Below are positions 26,562-35,932 of a stretch of 64,000 bases of DNA, piece after piece; within the stretch, counting starts at the first letter, position 1, and each line of letters starts with the position of its first letter. The notes beneath the pieces were generated by a model. That model ran no database searches and was not told the origin of the DNA. It saw nothing but the letters and a program-made list of their open reading frames with translations. Position numbers and translations under genes: made by a program. This DNA comes from an uncultured Collinsella sp. Its GTDB lineage: Bacteria > Actinomycetota > Coriobacteriia > Coriobacteriales > Coriobacteriaceae. Location of the stretch: contig CAUAAZ010000002.1 of assembly GCA_958427145.1 (NCBI GenBank), positions 1-64,000 on the forward strand, in the 5' to 3' direction.

Positions 26562-27005
26562 TCACCTTAGCTTGTCGAGCTCTTGCAGAAACTCATCGAC
26601 GTCTTTGAAATCGCGGTAGACCGAGGCAAAGCGGATGTAGGCCACCTTGTCGATCTTGGCCAAGCGCTTGAGCACCATGTCACCCAACTCATGGGACGTG
26701 ACGGCCGTCAGCGTGCGAGAGCGCAGCTCGACCTCGATGTCGTCGATAATCTCATTGAGCTTCTTAGTGTCGATATCGCGCTTGATGGTGGCGCGCATCA
26801 AGCCGACGAGCAGCTTATTGCGATCGAACCGCTGCTTGGTTCCGTCTGACTTAATGACCTCGATTGGGTCTTCGCATCGCTCAAACGTTGTAAAGCGATA
26901 GTTACACGAGCAACATTCGCGACGGCGCTTAATGGTGTTATTTGACTCCTGCATACGAGAATCAACGACGCGGGTATGTGCCTTGCCGCATTTGGGACAG
27001 CGCAT
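26562..27005 (-). CDS. nrdR: Transcriptional repressor NrdR
   Basis: 147-residue ATP/dATP-sensing repressor of ribonucleotide reductase genes. N-terminal zinc ribbon with CPKC and CCSC pairs ([17 protein letters not shown] start), RRRECCSC, then an ATP-cone domain ([16 protein letters not shown]). Length is typical. It lies next to the LysM/lexA locus, the same order as Rv2718c-Rv2719c-Rv2720 in Mycobacterium. Confidence 0.97.
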   Translation of the reverse strand: MRCPKCGKAHTRVVDSRMQESNNTIKRRRECCSCNYRFTTFERCEDPIEVIKSDGTKQRFDRNKLLVGLMRATIKRDIDTKKLNEIIDDIEVELRSRTLTAVTSHELGDMVLKRLAKIDKVAYIRFASVYRDFKDVDEFLQELDKLR

Positions 27006-27056
27006 GGTACCTCCTCTTAAACGATAACAAGGGTACCATGCGCAGCGCGATAATGA

Positions 27057-27509
27057 TTACGAACGAGCAGGAACCTTAAGATGCGCACCGGCGGCGAGCG
27101 AACCATGCTCCAGATGATTGACGTTACGGATCATGTCGGAAGTCTCTTGCGTGGAAAGGCCTTCGATTGGATATTCCTCGGCAAGAGACCAAAGAGAATC
27201 GCCAGGCTGAACGCGAATGGTCTCGTAGGTAACGTTGGAAACGGACTCGGCATACGCGGCGTGACGAGCGCTAAAGACCGACGTAGCGAGGACAAAGAAG
27301 AGCGTAAGCGCAACGGCAACGGCGACAATCGTCGGAACCTTCAGGGCAACGCGAGCTGGCGCGACTACAGCCTGCTGATTGCGGGCAGGCTTTACGGTCA
27401 AAGGCTGAAAGCCGGAGCGGCCACCCTGAACAACCGTAAAAGTGGGTTCTGCAGGCGTCTCGAGCTTAAGGGCGAGGTTTCCCTGGACCATATTCGTTGC
27501 GTTCATCAT
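27057..27509 (-). CDS. LysM membrane protein, YneA/ChiZ-like SOS cell-division inhibitor candidate
   Basis: 150 residues: cytosolic N-terminus (~70), one membrane segment (VPTIVAVAVALTLFFVLATS, about 72-91), then an external LysM domain (TIRVQPGDSLWSLAEEYP to HLKVPA). It is divergent from lexA and shares its three SOS boxes, as do yneA in Bacillus and Rv2719c/chiZ in Mycobacterium, which delay division after DNA damage. Sequence similarity outside LysM is weak, so the role is inferred from architecture and position. Two adjacent ATGs (27509, 27506) follow GAGGAG. Confidence 0.83.
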   Translation of the reverse strand: MMNATNMVQGNLALKLETPAEPTFTVVQGGRSGFQPLTVKPARNQQAVVAPARVALKVPTIVAVAVALTLFFVLATSVFSARHAAYAESVSNVTYETIRVQPGDSLWSLAEEYPIEGLSTQETSDMIRNVNHLEHGSLAAGAHLKVPARS

Positions 27510-27577
27510 GTTCTCCTCTCGCGTGTTTTGCTGAGAACAGTTTTATCAAGCCGCGCGGACAAAAATGTCTAGCGCGA

Positions 27578-27646
27578 GAACGAATGTTCGGTTATTATTA
27601 TCTTCGAACAGTTGTTCCTGTCAAGCAAAATTCGAACATTTGTTTG
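27578..27646. promoter_or_regulatory. Three LexA-binding SOS boxes between lexA and the LysM gene
   Basis: Three GAAC-N4-GTTY sites: 27578-27589 (GAACGAATGTTC), 27606-27617 (GAACAGTTGTTC) and 27634-27645 (GAACATTTGTTT, one deviation). They fit the Gram-positive/actinobacterial SOS consensus and would allow LexA to repress both divergent genes. Confidence 0.9.
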
Positions 27647-27669
27647 ACATGGGTAGAGAGGATGCCCTG

Positions 27670-28314
27670 ATGGCTCGCAAAATTACCAAGCGTCAGCAGC
27701 AAATTTACGACTTCATCAAGGAATATCAGCAGGAGAAGGGTTATCCGCCCAGCGTGCGCGAGATGGCTTCTGCCGTGGGCCTTTCCTCCCCCAGCACCGT
27801 GCACGCCCATCTATCTGCCCTGGAGGCGCGCGGGCTACTCAAGCGCGATGCCACCAAACCGCGCGCCCTGGAACTCTTTAACGAGGACGGTTCCTCTGTC
27901 TCAATTTCTAAATCTGACGAGCCCACCGCACCTCGCGGAACGGTCTCGCTACCGCTCGTTGGTCGCGTCGCGGCTGGGATTCCCATTCTGGCCGAGCAGA
28001 ATATCGAAGACACGTTTACTATCCCGACCGAAATCGCCACTGATCAGGGTTCCTTTATCCTTGAGGTGCATGGGAGCTCAATGATCAATGTCGGCATCTT
28101 CAATGGCGATTACATCATCGTCCGTGAACAAAAGAGTGCCATGAACGGCGAAATTGTCGTGGCCATGATTGATGGTTCAGCGACCGTCAAAACGTTCTAC
28201 AAGGAGCAGGGACGCGTACGCCTGCAGCCCGAGAATGACACCATGGAGCCTATCTATACAACAAATCCCGTTATTTTGGGCAAAGTCGTCGGCTTGATGC
28301 GCCGGTTCTCGTAA
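27670..28314 (+). CDS. lexA: SOS repressor LexA
   Basis: 214-residue repressor-protease (S24). N-terminal winged helix (KRQQQIYDFI, SVREMASAVGLSSPSTVHAHL), Ala102-Gly103 self-cleavage site in VAAGIP, catalytic Ser137 (GSSM) and Lys174 (ATVKTFY). RecA-ssDNA triggers self-cleavage. The ATG at 27670 has AGAGAGGA about 8 nt upstream; longer frames run through the operators and are rejected. Autoregulated by the boxes at 27578-27646. Confidence 0.96.
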   Translation: MARKITKRQQQIYDFIKEYQQEKGYPPSVREMASAVGLSSPSTVHAHLSALEARGLLKRDATKPRALELFNEDGSSVSISKSDEPTAPRGTVSLPLVGRVAAGIPILAEQNIEDTFTIPTEIATDQGSFILEVHGSSMINVGIFNGDYIIVREQKSAMNGEIVVAMIDGSATVKTFYKEQGRVRLQPENDTMEPIYTTNPVILGKVVGLMRRFS

Positions 28315-29018
28315 TGCAAAAACGCATCACCATCTTTGATACCGTCCGCGGGTTTACGATGATTTCAATGGCAGGTTTTCACGCTTGCTACGATCTCGCC
28401 TACCTGTACGGTTGGGATATGCCCTGGTTTACCCAGACTGTCTTTCAAGACATCTGGCGCGCCAGCATCAGCTGGGTATTCTTGTTTATCGCGGGTTGGA
28501 TGTGCACTCTTTCGCGCAACAATATCAAACGTGCCGCCAAATACGCCTTAGCAGCACTCGTCGTCTGGTTGGCAACAACACTTGTCTCAGTAGACGATTC
28601 GGTTAATTTTGGCATCATCTACTGTATGGCCGCATGTACCGGCATCGTCGCGTTGACCGATCCCGTCCTTAAAAAGATTTCGGCGAGATGGGGCATGTCC
28701 CTATGCCTTGTGTTGTTCGCCCTCACCTGGAGCATCCCCAAGACGACCTACCCTGTCCCATACCTGGCGTGGCTAGGATTTCCGAGCCCTGGATTTATCT
28801 CAGGTGATTACTACCCCATCATCCCGTTTATCTTTATGTATCTTGCAGGATACTTCGCCGCACACATAGCGCAGGGAATCGGTAAGACCGCCCCAAGCTG
28901 GGCCTACGCCAACCCCCTGCCGGCGCTCGCCAGCCTTGGACGTCATGCACTCCCCTTTTATCTGCTGCATCAGCCCATCATTCTGGGCATTTTGGAGCTC
29001 GCCTACTCGGTGCGGTAA
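28314..29018 (+). CDS. DUF1624 (heparan-alpha-glucosaminide N-acetyltransferase-like) membrane protein
   Basis: 234-residue membrane protein with about six hydrophobic segments and the DUF1624 start RITIFDTVRGFTMISMAGFHACYDL, including the RG...H...D pattern of this acyltransferase-like family, and the C-terminal FYLLHQPI block. The ATG overlaps the lexA stop by one base (TAATG), so it is translationally coupled to lexA and should be SOS-induced. The substrate is unknown. Its end overlaps the converging hflX gene by 16 nt. Confidence 0.82.
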   Translation: MQKRITIFDTVRGFTMISMAGFHACYDLAYLYGWDMPWFTQTVFQDIWRASISWVFLFIAGWMCTLSRNNIKRAAKYALAALVVWLATTLVSVDDSVNFGIIYCMAACTGIVALTDPVLKKISARWGMSLCLVLFALTWSIPKTTYPVPYLAWLGFPSPGFISGDYYPIIPFIFMYLAGYFAAHIAQGIGKTAPSWAYANPLPALASLGRHALPFYLLHQPIILGILELAYSVR

Positions 29019-30292
29019 CGCTCTAGACGCGGCGCGATTCGGGCCGGCAACTTCGCCACAATGCGAACTCCGTCCTCTAGATATTCCTCATGCAGAAGGG
29101 TTCCCTGCTCATGCACCAGCGTGATGAGGGCGCCCTCACGATACGGGATATCAGCGGAGAGCAACACATCGGTGGCAGCCGCCTCACGAGCAATACGGTC
29201 GACGAGATCGTCGAGTCCCTCGCCCGTCTGGGCCGAGAACAGCACGGCCTCGGGATAGCGACGACGGAAACTCAATCGATCAACGCTATCGAGAAGATCG
29301 ATTTTATTGAATACGGTCAGCGTTAAACGCTCTCCAGCGCCGATCTCGTCAAGAACGCGATCGACTGCCTCGAGCTGGCGCTCGTAGTCCTCGTCAGAGG
29401 CATCCACAACTTTAAGGATCAGATCGGCACCAAGAACCTCAGACAGCGTGGACTTAAAAGCGTCAACGAGACCATGCGGTAGCTTTTGAATAAAGCCAAC
29501 GGTATCGGTAATCGTCATGCCGCGACCGCCGGGCAGGCGATACGAACGCGTCGTCGGGTCGAGCGTAGCAAACAGCTTGTCCTGCGAAAGTACCGTAGAG
29601 CCGGTCAGGCGATTGAGCAACGTCGATTTACCGGCATTGGTATAACCGGCTAACGCGACGCGAAACGCCGGTGACTCAATGCGGCTCTTGGACTGGACAT
29701 CGCGACGCTGTTCAACCTGCTTAAGCTCACGACGAAGCGCGGCAATCTTATTGCGAATCAAGCGACGGTCAACCTCGAGCTGGCTTTCACCCTGGCCAAA
29801 GCGCGAACCGATGCCGCCACGCGTCTGCTCCTTGGCAAGATGGCTCCACATGCCGCGCAGACGAGGCAACAGATATTGAAGCTGCGCCAGCTGTACCTGC
29901 AGGCGTCCCTCACGCGTCTGAGCATGCAGGCCAAAGATATCCAGAATCAGTGCTGTACGATCGATAATCTTTACCGGCTCGCCCACGGCTTTCTCCAAAT
30001 AGGATTGCTGCGAGGGCGTCAGGTCGTCGTCGAAGATAACAACATCGACATCCATGCGATGCACCAGGCCGCACAGCTCTTCAACCTTACCGGAACCGAT
30101 AAACGATTTTGGATACGGCTTAACCAAACGCTGTGACAAACGCGCCACGCACTGGGCGCCAGCCGTATGGGCCAGGCGCTCAAGCTCGTCAAGCGAACGA
30201 TCGAGCGGCCATGCATTGTCGCGCCACTCAACACCAACTAATATGGCACGCTCGGGCTCGGGCGCCGTGGGAACAAGGGGGAAACGGGCCAT
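29003..30292 (-). CDS. hflX: Ribosome-associated GTPase HflX
   Basis: 429-residue GTPase that splits stalled ribosomes. The N-terminal HflX domain (RLSQRLVKPYPKSFIGSGKVEEL, FDDDLTPSQQSYLEKAVG, DRTALILDIF) precedes the G domain with GYTNAGKSTLLNRLTGS, DTVGFIQKLPHGLVDAFKST and NKIDLLD. Its ATG overlaps the miaA stop by one base (TAATG), giving a coupled miaB-miaA-hflX operon. Confidence 0.97.
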   Translation of the reverse strand: MARFPLVPTAPEPERAILVGVEWRDNAWPLDRSLDELERLAHTAGAQCVARLSQRLVKPYPKSFIGSGKVEELCGLVHRMDVDVVIFDDDLTPSQQSYLEKAVGEPVKIIDRTALILDIFGLHAQTREGRLQVQLAQLQYLLPRLRGMWSHLAKEQTRGGIGSRFGQGESQLEVDRRLIRNKIAALRRELKQVEQRRDVQSKSRIESPAFRVALAGYTNAGKSTLLNRLTGSTVLSQDKLFATLDPTTRSYRLPGGRGMTITDTVGFIQKLPHGLVDAFKSTLSEVLGADLILKVVDASDEDYERQLEAVDRVLDEIGAGERLTLTVFNKIDLLDSVDRLSFRRRYPEAVLFSAQTGEGLDDLVDRIAREAAATDVLLSADIPYREGALITLVHEQGTLLHEEYLEDGVRIVAKLPARIAPRLERYRTE

Positions 30293-31230
30293 TAGGCAGC
30301 CTCAATACGATGCAGGATGTCCTCAACGACCTCATCGATCGTAAACTCGTCCATATCAAACCACACGATACGGTCATCGCGCTTAAACCACGAAAGCTGA
30401 CGTTTGGCATAGCGACGCGAACGCATCTTGATGAGTTCGCGAGCCTCATCCATAGAAATCACGCCATTGAAAGCATCAATGATCTCTTTATAGCCAATTG
30501 CCTGCATCGAAGTCAGGGCATCTCCCAGCCCCTGGTCCATAAGACCGCGAACCTCATTGACAAGACCCTGCTCAAACATCATATCGACACGCAGGTTAAT
30601 GCGCTCGTAGAGCACCTTGCGATTACGCGTCAGACCAAACCATAGGGCATGATAATGCTCGCGCGGAGCACTAAACTGCGACTTTTGCTGCGCATAGGAA
30701 ACGCCATCATCGTGCATTTCGAGCGCGCGAATCACGCGACGCACGTTATGGGGATGAATAACAGCAGCCGATTCTGGATCACGCTCGGCAAGCAGGGCAT
30801 GCAGTTCTTCCTCACCAATACGCTCGGCAAGCTCCTGATAGCCCGCACGGCGATCGTCCTCAAGTTCACCCGAGGGAAAGTCCATCTCATCAAGGGCAGC
30901 CTTGAGATACAGCCCCGTACCTCCGCAAAAAACAGGCAGGCAACCCGAACCAAGGAGACGTTCAACATGCGCGCGAGCGTCTGCCTGGTAAAGCGCCGCA
31001 GAGTACGCGACGCCCGGCTCTACGATGTCAACGAGACGCAGAGGCGCCGTACACTCATCGGGCGTCATCTTTGCGGTGCCGATATCCATACCGCGATAGA
31101 TTTGCATCGCATCGCACGACAGCACTTCAGACGAAAGGCGAGCGGCCAAACGGTCAGCGACGTCACTTTTACCAACCGCCGTCGGACCGACGATCGCAAC
31201 GGCGGAAAGACCTGCCCCGGGAGAAATCAT
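30292..31230 (-). CDS. miaA: tRNA dimethylallyltransferase
   Basis: 312-residue enzyme adding dimethylallyl to A37 of tRNAs reading UNN codons. P-loop GPTAVGKSDVADRLA at about 14-28; SCDAMQIYRGMDIGTAKM, FCGGTGLYLKAAL and the C-terminal RRYAKRQLSWF block are conserved. The substrate DMAPP comes from the IspH pathway. One-base overlaps with both miaB and hflX. Confidence 0.97.
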   Translation of the reverse strand: MISPGAGLSAVAIVGPTAVGKSDVADRLAARLSSEVLSCDAMQIYRGMDIGTAKMTPDECTAPLRLVDIVEPGVAYSAALYQADARAHVERLLGSGCLPVFCGGTGLYLKAALDEMDFPSGELEDDRRAGYQELAERIGEEELHALLAERDPESAAVIHPHNVRRVIRALEMHDDGVSYAQQKSQFSAPREHYHALWFGLTRNRKVLYERINLRVDMMFEQGLVNEVRGLMDQGLGDALTSMQAIGYKEIIDAFNGVISMDEARELIKMRSRRYAKRQLSWFKRDDRIVWFDMDEFTIDEVVEDILHRIEAA

Positions 31231-32606
31231 TAGCGCGGCTCACCCACAACGGAGCCTGACAAATACCACGTCTTAGCAACGTCGACGTCAACATCAACGA
31301 TCTTACCGACAAGCTGGTCGATGCTATATCCCTCGGGAATGGGCGCATGAACGGTCTGATTCTTGGGGCTCTTGCCCAGCAGCACCGCATCGTTCTTTTT
31401 ACTCGTACCCTCAATGAGCGCCGGCACCACGGTATGGAGCTCACCCTGGTTGTACTCGTGCGCTGTCGTCTCGATAACCTTGACCAGACGGTTAAAGCGC
31501 TCAAGGATGACCTCGTGCGGTGTGGGATCATCAATCTCAGCGGCCGGGGTACCAGCGCGCTTGGAGTAGATGAAGGTATAGGCCTGGGCATAGCGGACCG
31601 TCTCGGCAAGCGAGAGCGTCTGCTCAAAGTCTTCTTCAGTCTCGCCTGGGAAGCCAACGATAATGTCGGTCGAGAGCGCGATATCGGGCATACGGTTGCG
31701 AATGCGATCGACCAGGCCCAAATAGTCCTCACGTGTATAACGGCGATTCATCTCTTTGAGGATCCGCGTCGAACCTGACTGGACGGCCAAGTGCAGCTGC
31801 GGCATAACGGCAGGCGTCTCGGCCATGGCGTCGATGGTCTCGGGCAACAGGTCCTTGGGATGCGAAGACGTAAAGAAGATGCGCTCCACACCCGTATCGC
31901 CCACGGCACGCAGCAGATCGGCAAAACGCGGCTTGCCAAACAGATCGCGACCATATGAGTTAACGTTTTGGCCCAGCAGCGTAATCTCACGCACGCCCTG
32001 GCGCACCAAACCGGTCACCTCGTCGACAATCTCCTCGAAGGGGCGGCTCTTTTCGCGACCGCGCACGTACGGCACGATGCAATAGGTGCAGAAATTATTG
32101 CAGCCCGTCATGATGGGCACCCAAGCGTGATACTGGGTCTCTCGATGCCACGGCATGCTCATGGCATCCGTATCCTCATGCTCATTGGTGCGGATATGAC
32201 GCTTGCCGTCAAGGAACGCCTCGGCAATGAGCTCGGCCACATGTGCGATAGAATGCGTGCCAAAGATGACATTGACGTTATCGACGTTGGTGAGCAGTCC
32301 CTCGCCATCGCGCTGCGCGATGCAGCCGCCCACGGCAACCACACGCTTGCCCGAAGGCGAAGGCGGCAGGCTTTTGCAGGAATTGCACTGACCGTACAGG
32401 CGAGTATCGGCGGCCTCGCGCACGCAGCATGTCATGAAGACAACGATATCGGCATGCTCAAGATCGAGCGCCATGAGGCAACCATACGAATCGAGCAGAC
32501 CGCTCACGCGCTCAGAGTCGTGCTGATTCATCTGGCAGCCAAAGGTGCGGATAAAGTAGGTTTTACCGGCAAGAATATCGCGTACGGAACGCTGATCCAT
32601 GTGCAT
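31230..32606 (-). CDS. miaB: tRNA-2-methylthio-N6-dimethylallyladenosine synthase
   Basis: 458-residue radical SAM methylthiotransferase acting on i6A37 made by MiaA. Auxiliary cluster cysteines in FGCQMNQHDSERV, TCCVREAAD and VGGCIAQ; radical SAM CNNFCTYC in the central domain; C-terminal TRAM domain. Start is ATG 32606, with a second ATG six bases on. One of three methylthiotransferases in the window (with RimO and MtaB). Confidence 0.97.
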   Translation of the reverse strand: MHMDQRSVRDILAGKTYFIRTFGCQMNQHDSERVSGLLDSYGCLMALDLEHADIVVFMTCCVREAADTRLYGQCNSCKSLPPSPSGKRVVAVGGCIAQRDGEGLLTNVDNVNVIFGTHSIAHVAELIAEAFLDGKRHIRTNEHEDTDAMSMPWHRETQYHAWVPIMTGCNNFCTYCIVPYVRGREKSRPFEEIVDEVTGLVRQGVREITLLGQNVNSYGRDLFGKPRFADLLRAVGDTGVERIFFTSSHPKDLLPETIDAMAETPAVMPQLHLAVQSGSTRILKEMNRRYTREDYLGLVDRIRNRMPDIALSTDIIVGFPGETEEDFEQTLSLAETVRYAQAYTFIYSKRAGTPAAEIDDPTPHEVILERFNRLVKVIETTAHEYNQGELHTVVPALIEGTSKKNDAVLLGKSPKNQTVHAPIPEGYSIDQLVGKIVDVDVDVAKTWYLSGSVVGEPR

Positions 32607-32645
32607 AAGTCCTAACGTTGGGGAGCGAAACGAGGCTAGCAGAAG

Positions 32646-32963
32646 CTATGCCACAGGCTTAACATCATCCATGACGACGTTATCCATAGCAGCTCGATTG
32701 ATCTGGTGAACGTAAATAGAAAGACGGATGGCCGTGCGCGACTCCCCGTTAATAAGGATGTCGGAGAACACGGGCGCGCAGGAAATATCAAAACCGGTTG
32801 GAATCAAAAAACCGCGCGCGATAGCCACAGCCTTTATGGCCTGGTTGACCGCACCGGCGCCGACACACTGAATGTTGACGGGCACACCATCCTTGACCAT
32901 GCCGGCGATGGCGCCGGCAACGGACGCGGGCGATGATTTGCTTGATACCTTCAGGCAATCCAT
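32646..32963 (-). CDS. spoVS: Stage V sporulation protein S-like (SpoVS)
   Basis: 105-residue Alba-like small protein. The sequence MDCLKVSSKSSPASVAGAIA and the repeated VGAGAVNQAIKAVAIARGFL match SpoVS, with a slightly longer C-terminus. AGGAG lies 7 nt before the ATG at 32963. In Bacillus it affects coat assembly and septation. In an organism not expected to sporulate, a general nucleic-acid-binding or division role is more likely. It lies between miaB and a GHKL ATPase, downstream of rny, an association also seen in clostridia. Confidence 0.92.
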   Translation of the reverse strand: MDCLKVSSKSSPASVAGAIAGMVKDGVPVNIQCVGAGAVNQAIKAVAIARGFLIPTGFDISCAPVFSDILINGESRTAIRLSIYVHQINRAAMDNVVMDDVKPVA

Positions 32964-33009
32964 GAAGAAACTCCTGCGTTTAAAAGTACGTTTTAACTGC
33001 AATAACTGT

Positions 33010-33030
33010 ATCGTACCGAGTGGACTCGGT
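33010..33030 (-). promoter_or_regulatory. Candidate spoVS promoter with palindromic operator
   Basis: On the - strand TACGAT (33010-33015) could be a -10 box. Immediately upstream, 33015-33021 and 33024-33030 (ACCGAGT / ACTCGGT, 2-nt centre) form a perfect palindrome positioned between -10 and -35. No T-tract follows, so an operator is more likely than a terminator. Confidence 0.5.
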
Positions 33031-33037
33031 AAAGGCA

Positions 33038-34123
33038 CTATTCCTCTTTGGCAAGATCGAAGGTCACAGTGATTCGATCACGCGAAACGCGAATCTTTGG
33101 GTCGCCGCAAAGGTTGAGATAGTACCGGGCGGCAAGGTCATTAAAGTCGCGCTCCACAGCACGCGAAAACTGTGCCATGTCATCCTTGGCAATACGAAGC
33201 CCGCGACGATCCTTCGCGAGATCGACAGGAGCCGGCGCATGCGAGGACGAATCACGCTCGCGCAGCAGACGCGCGGTCACACCGCGAACGGGCTTAATCT
33301 GCCCTGCCAAAATGCGATGTGCCGTGCGCTCGGACATCTCAAGACCCAAACCCGAGCAGATACGAATAAAGTCCTCGGCATCAGAGGCAAGGCCTAAACG
33401 ATCGACAACCGGAAGCTCGCTCTCGTCATCAATAAACAGGAGACGAGACGTATCGAGCCGACTTGACGCCTGAGCATAAAGGGTCGCGGCAATCTCAGAC
33501 GGAGAACCAAGATAGACATCGCAACCACGCAGCTCCTCGAGCGCAAACTCACAGGCAGCGCGAATAATATTATGCGGGCCGCGAGCACAGACATAACGTC
33601 CGTCCTCATCCTTGACGGCCTGGGGCCAGCTGGACTGATCGGCACGCTCACTGAGGCGGTCGGCTGCAACGCTCACCTTAAAGGCTGAACCAAGATCGAC
33701 GCCGGACGTGACCACACGGGCCTCGTCGGTGTTCTGCTTGATCGAAAACAATGCCATGCCACGACCGTGAACGCCCCAACGGTCCATCTTCATGCTCTCG
33801 AGCTTGGAGGTAACGCGGGCATCGAAGATTCGCTCTTGCATATCCTGCGGAACGCCCGAACCGTTATCCAGAAAGACAAGCGTGCGGACGCCATCTTCCT
33901 TGGTCGTGGCGAGATAGACCTTGTCGGCGCCGGCATCGCGAGCATTACGGAGCATTTCGATGACGATATCCTCGACATGCTGAATGTCGTGTTTTGCCTG
34001 GCGCCGCTCGGCCTCCGAAACGCGGAGGCGGACATACCCCTCGCCAAGGTTCTCCTCGACGCGAAGGTTGCCCTCCCCCGACATCGACGCGATAAATGAG
34101 ATGAGCTCGTTCGCGTCGCTCAT
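33038..34123 (-). CDS. GHKL-fold ATP-binding protein of unknown function
   Basis: 361 residues. An N-terminal HATPase_c/GHKL fold shows the N box (EDIVIEMLRNARDAGA), G1 box (DNGSGVP) and G2 box (GVHGRGMAL), as in MutL, Hsp90 and MORC rather than a sensor kinase; no DHp histidine region or membrane segment exists. The rest (about 190-361) has a possible helix-turn-helix-like stretch (MSERTAHRILAGQIKPVRG) and is unrecognised. It sits 1-2 nt after rny and before spoVS, so it is probably part of an rny-GHKL-spoVS unit. ATP binding is confident; the process served is unknown. Confidence 0.8.
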   Translation of the reverse strand: MSDANELISFIASMSGEGNLRVEENLGEGYVRLRVSEAERRQAKHDIQHVEDIVIEMLRNARDAGADKVYLATTKEDGVRTLVFLDNGSGVPQDMQERIFDARVTSKLESMKMDRWGVHGRGMALFSIKQNTDEARVVTSGVDLGSAFKVSVAADRLSERADQSSWPQAVKDEDGRYVCARGPHNIIRAACEFALEELRGCDVYLGSPSEIAATLYAQASSRLDTSRLLFIDDESELPVVDRLGLASDAEDFIRICSGLGLEMSERTAHRILAGQIKPVRGVTARLLRERDSSSHAPAPVDLAKDRRGLRIAKDDMAQFSRAVERDFNDLAARYYLNLCGDPKIRVSRDRITVTFDLAKEE

Positions 34124-34124
34124 G

Positions 34125-35675
34125 TTATTTAGCGATATCGACAGCGCGGCTCTCGCGAATCACGACGACGCGCACCTGACCGGGATACTCCATCTCTTCC
34201 TCGATCTGATGGGCGATATCGTGAGCCAGGACCGTGGACTGGGCATCGGAGATCTTGTCCGGCTGAACCATGACGTGGACCTCGCGACCAGCCTGCATGG
34301 CATAGGTACGCTCGACGCCTTCATGGGAGTTGGCGATCTCCTCGAGCTTCTCGAGACGCTTGATGTAGTTCTCGGCAGACTCGCGACGGGCACCGGGGCG
34401 AGAAGCAGAGACAGCATCAGCGGCCTGTACCAGGACATCGAGCACCGTGTTAGGGTCGACATCGGCATGGTGAGCCTCGATAGCGTGGACGATAACGGGC
34501 TTCTCGCCATAACGGCGGGCAAGCTCGGCGCCGATGACGGCATGCGGGCCCTCGACGTCATGGTCGATTGCCTTGCCCAGGTCGTGCAGCAGGCCGGCGC
34601 GCTTGGCGGTCACAACGTCCAGGCCAAGCTCGGAAGCCATCACGCCGCACAGATCGGAGACCTCGAGGGAGTGCTGAAGCACGTTCTGACCAAACGAGGT
34701 ACGGTAGCGCAGGGCACCAAGGGTCTTGACGATCTCGGGGTGCAGGTCGTGGATGCCGGTATCGAAGGCAGCCTGCTCGCCAGCCTCGCGCACGCGCTGC
34801 TGAACCAGGTCGGCAGCCTTGTGATACATCTCCTCGATGCGGGCGGGGTGAATGCGGCCGTCGGCGATAAGGTTCTCGAGGGCAACACGGGCGGTCTCAC
34901 GACGGACCGGGTCGAAGCTCGAAAGAACGACTGTCTCTGGCGTGTCGTCGATCACGAGGTTGACGCCGGAAACCTGCTCGAAGGTCCGAATGTTGCGACC
35001 CTCGCGACCGATGATACGGCCCTTGAGGTCATCAGAGGGAATGTGCACGGAGGTAACGGTGACCTCTGCAGTGTGGTCGGCAGCGCAGCGCTGAATCGCC
35101 AGGGACAGAATCTCCTGGGCGGTCTTGTGGCACTCGGCGCGAACCTGCTGCTCGGACTCGCGAATGATCGTGGCGGCCTCGTGGGTGACCTCGCCGCGAA
35201 CCTTATCGAGGAGCTCCTTGTGGGCGTCCTCGCGGGTAAGGTCGGCGATTCGCTCGAGCTCGGAGGTCTGCTTTGCGCAGAGATCCTCGAGCTCGCGGGA
35301 GCGCTTCTCGACCTGACCGGCCTGGCTGGACAGCTGATGCTCGCGCTTGTCGAGAGCGTCGTTGCGGCGATCGAGAGATTCCTCGCGCTGCATCACGCGG
35401 TTCTCGAGCGTACGAATCTCGTTCTTACGCTGCTTGTCCTCGGCCTCGGCGGCCTGCTTGTTCTTGATGATTTCCTCTTTAGCCTCGAGCAGAGCCTCTT
35501 TTTTGAGGGTCTCGGCCTGACGCTTAGCATCACCGATCAGGGACTCAGCCTGTGCGTGTGCCGACTGGATCTTTTCGTCGGCCTCGTGAAGACTACCCTG
35601 CTTGGCGGTGCGCATGTAGGCAATTGCGGCGATGGCACCCAAAACGATGCCAACGAGCGCTGCGATGATAGGCAT
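34125..35675 (-). CDS. rny: Ribonuclease Y
   Basis: 516-residue membrane-anchored endoribonuclease initiating mRNA decay. N-terminal membrane helix ([19 protein letters not shown]), a long coiled coil (~30-200), KH domain ([16 protein letters not shown]) and HD domain ([22 protein letters not shown]). The ATG at 35675 follows AAGGAG; the GTG two codons earlier is less suited. Its own promoter and a ~155-nt leader lie upstream. Confidence 0.97.
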   Translation of the reverse strand: MPIIAALVGIVLGAIAAIAYMRTAKQGSLHEADEKIQSAHAQAESLIGDAKRQAETLKKEALLEAKEEIIKNKQAAEAEDKQRKNEIRTLENRVMQREESLDRRNDALDKREHQLSSQAGQVEKRSRELEDLCAKQTSELERIADLTREDAHKELLDKVRGEVTHEAATIIRESEQQVRAECHKTAQEILSLAIQRCAADHTAEVTVTSVHIPSDDLKGRIIGREGRNIRTFEQVSGVNLVIDDTPETVVLSSFDPVRRETARVALENLIADGRIHPARIEEMYHKAADLVQQRVREAGEQAAFDTGIHDLHPEIVKTLGALRYRTSFGQNVLQHSLEVSDLCGVMASELGLDVVTAKRAGLLHDLGKAIDHDVEGPHAVIGAELARRYGEKPVIVHAIEAHHADVDPNTVLDVLVQAADAVSASRPGARRESAENYIKRLEKLEEIANSHEGVERTYAMQAGREVHVMVQPDKISDAQSTVLAHDIAHQIEEEMEYPGQVRVVVIRESRAVDIAK

Positions 35676-35710
35676 GCTCACTCCTTTTTATGGATTCGTT
35701 ACACAACAAA

Positions 35711-35736
35711 GCGAACCGTCCTTACGAACGGCTCGC
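35711..35736 (-). other. Hairpin in the rny leader
   Basis: 35711-35719 pairs with 35728-35736 (one mismatch, 8-nt loop) in the predicted 5' untranslated region, followed on the - strand by a weak TTTGTTGTG stretch. It could be an attenuator or an RNase processing/stability element. Confidence 0.5.
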
Positions 35737-35841
35737 GACATTTGAGTAATATGGGCGCAGCTTATGCGGGTCGGATACAGATAAACATATAAACAAACTC
35801 ATCACAGATGAGCACATATCACAAAGCAAATGACAGTGTTT

Positions 35842-35870
35842 ATCGTACGTTGAACCACAACAACTGTCAA
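35842..35870 (-). promoter_or_regulatory. Promoter of rny
   Basis: On the - strand a perfect -35 TTGACA (35865-35870) and a -10 TACGAT (35842-35847) are separated by 17 nt, about 167 nt upstream of the rny start. The surrounding gap (35676-35932) contains nothing else except the leader hairpin. Confidence 0.8.
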
Positions 35871-35932
35871 ATAAATGGCCCCGGCACGGCGGCTAAAACG
35901 CGGTGAACGGCAGGGCCACAAAACGCATACGC

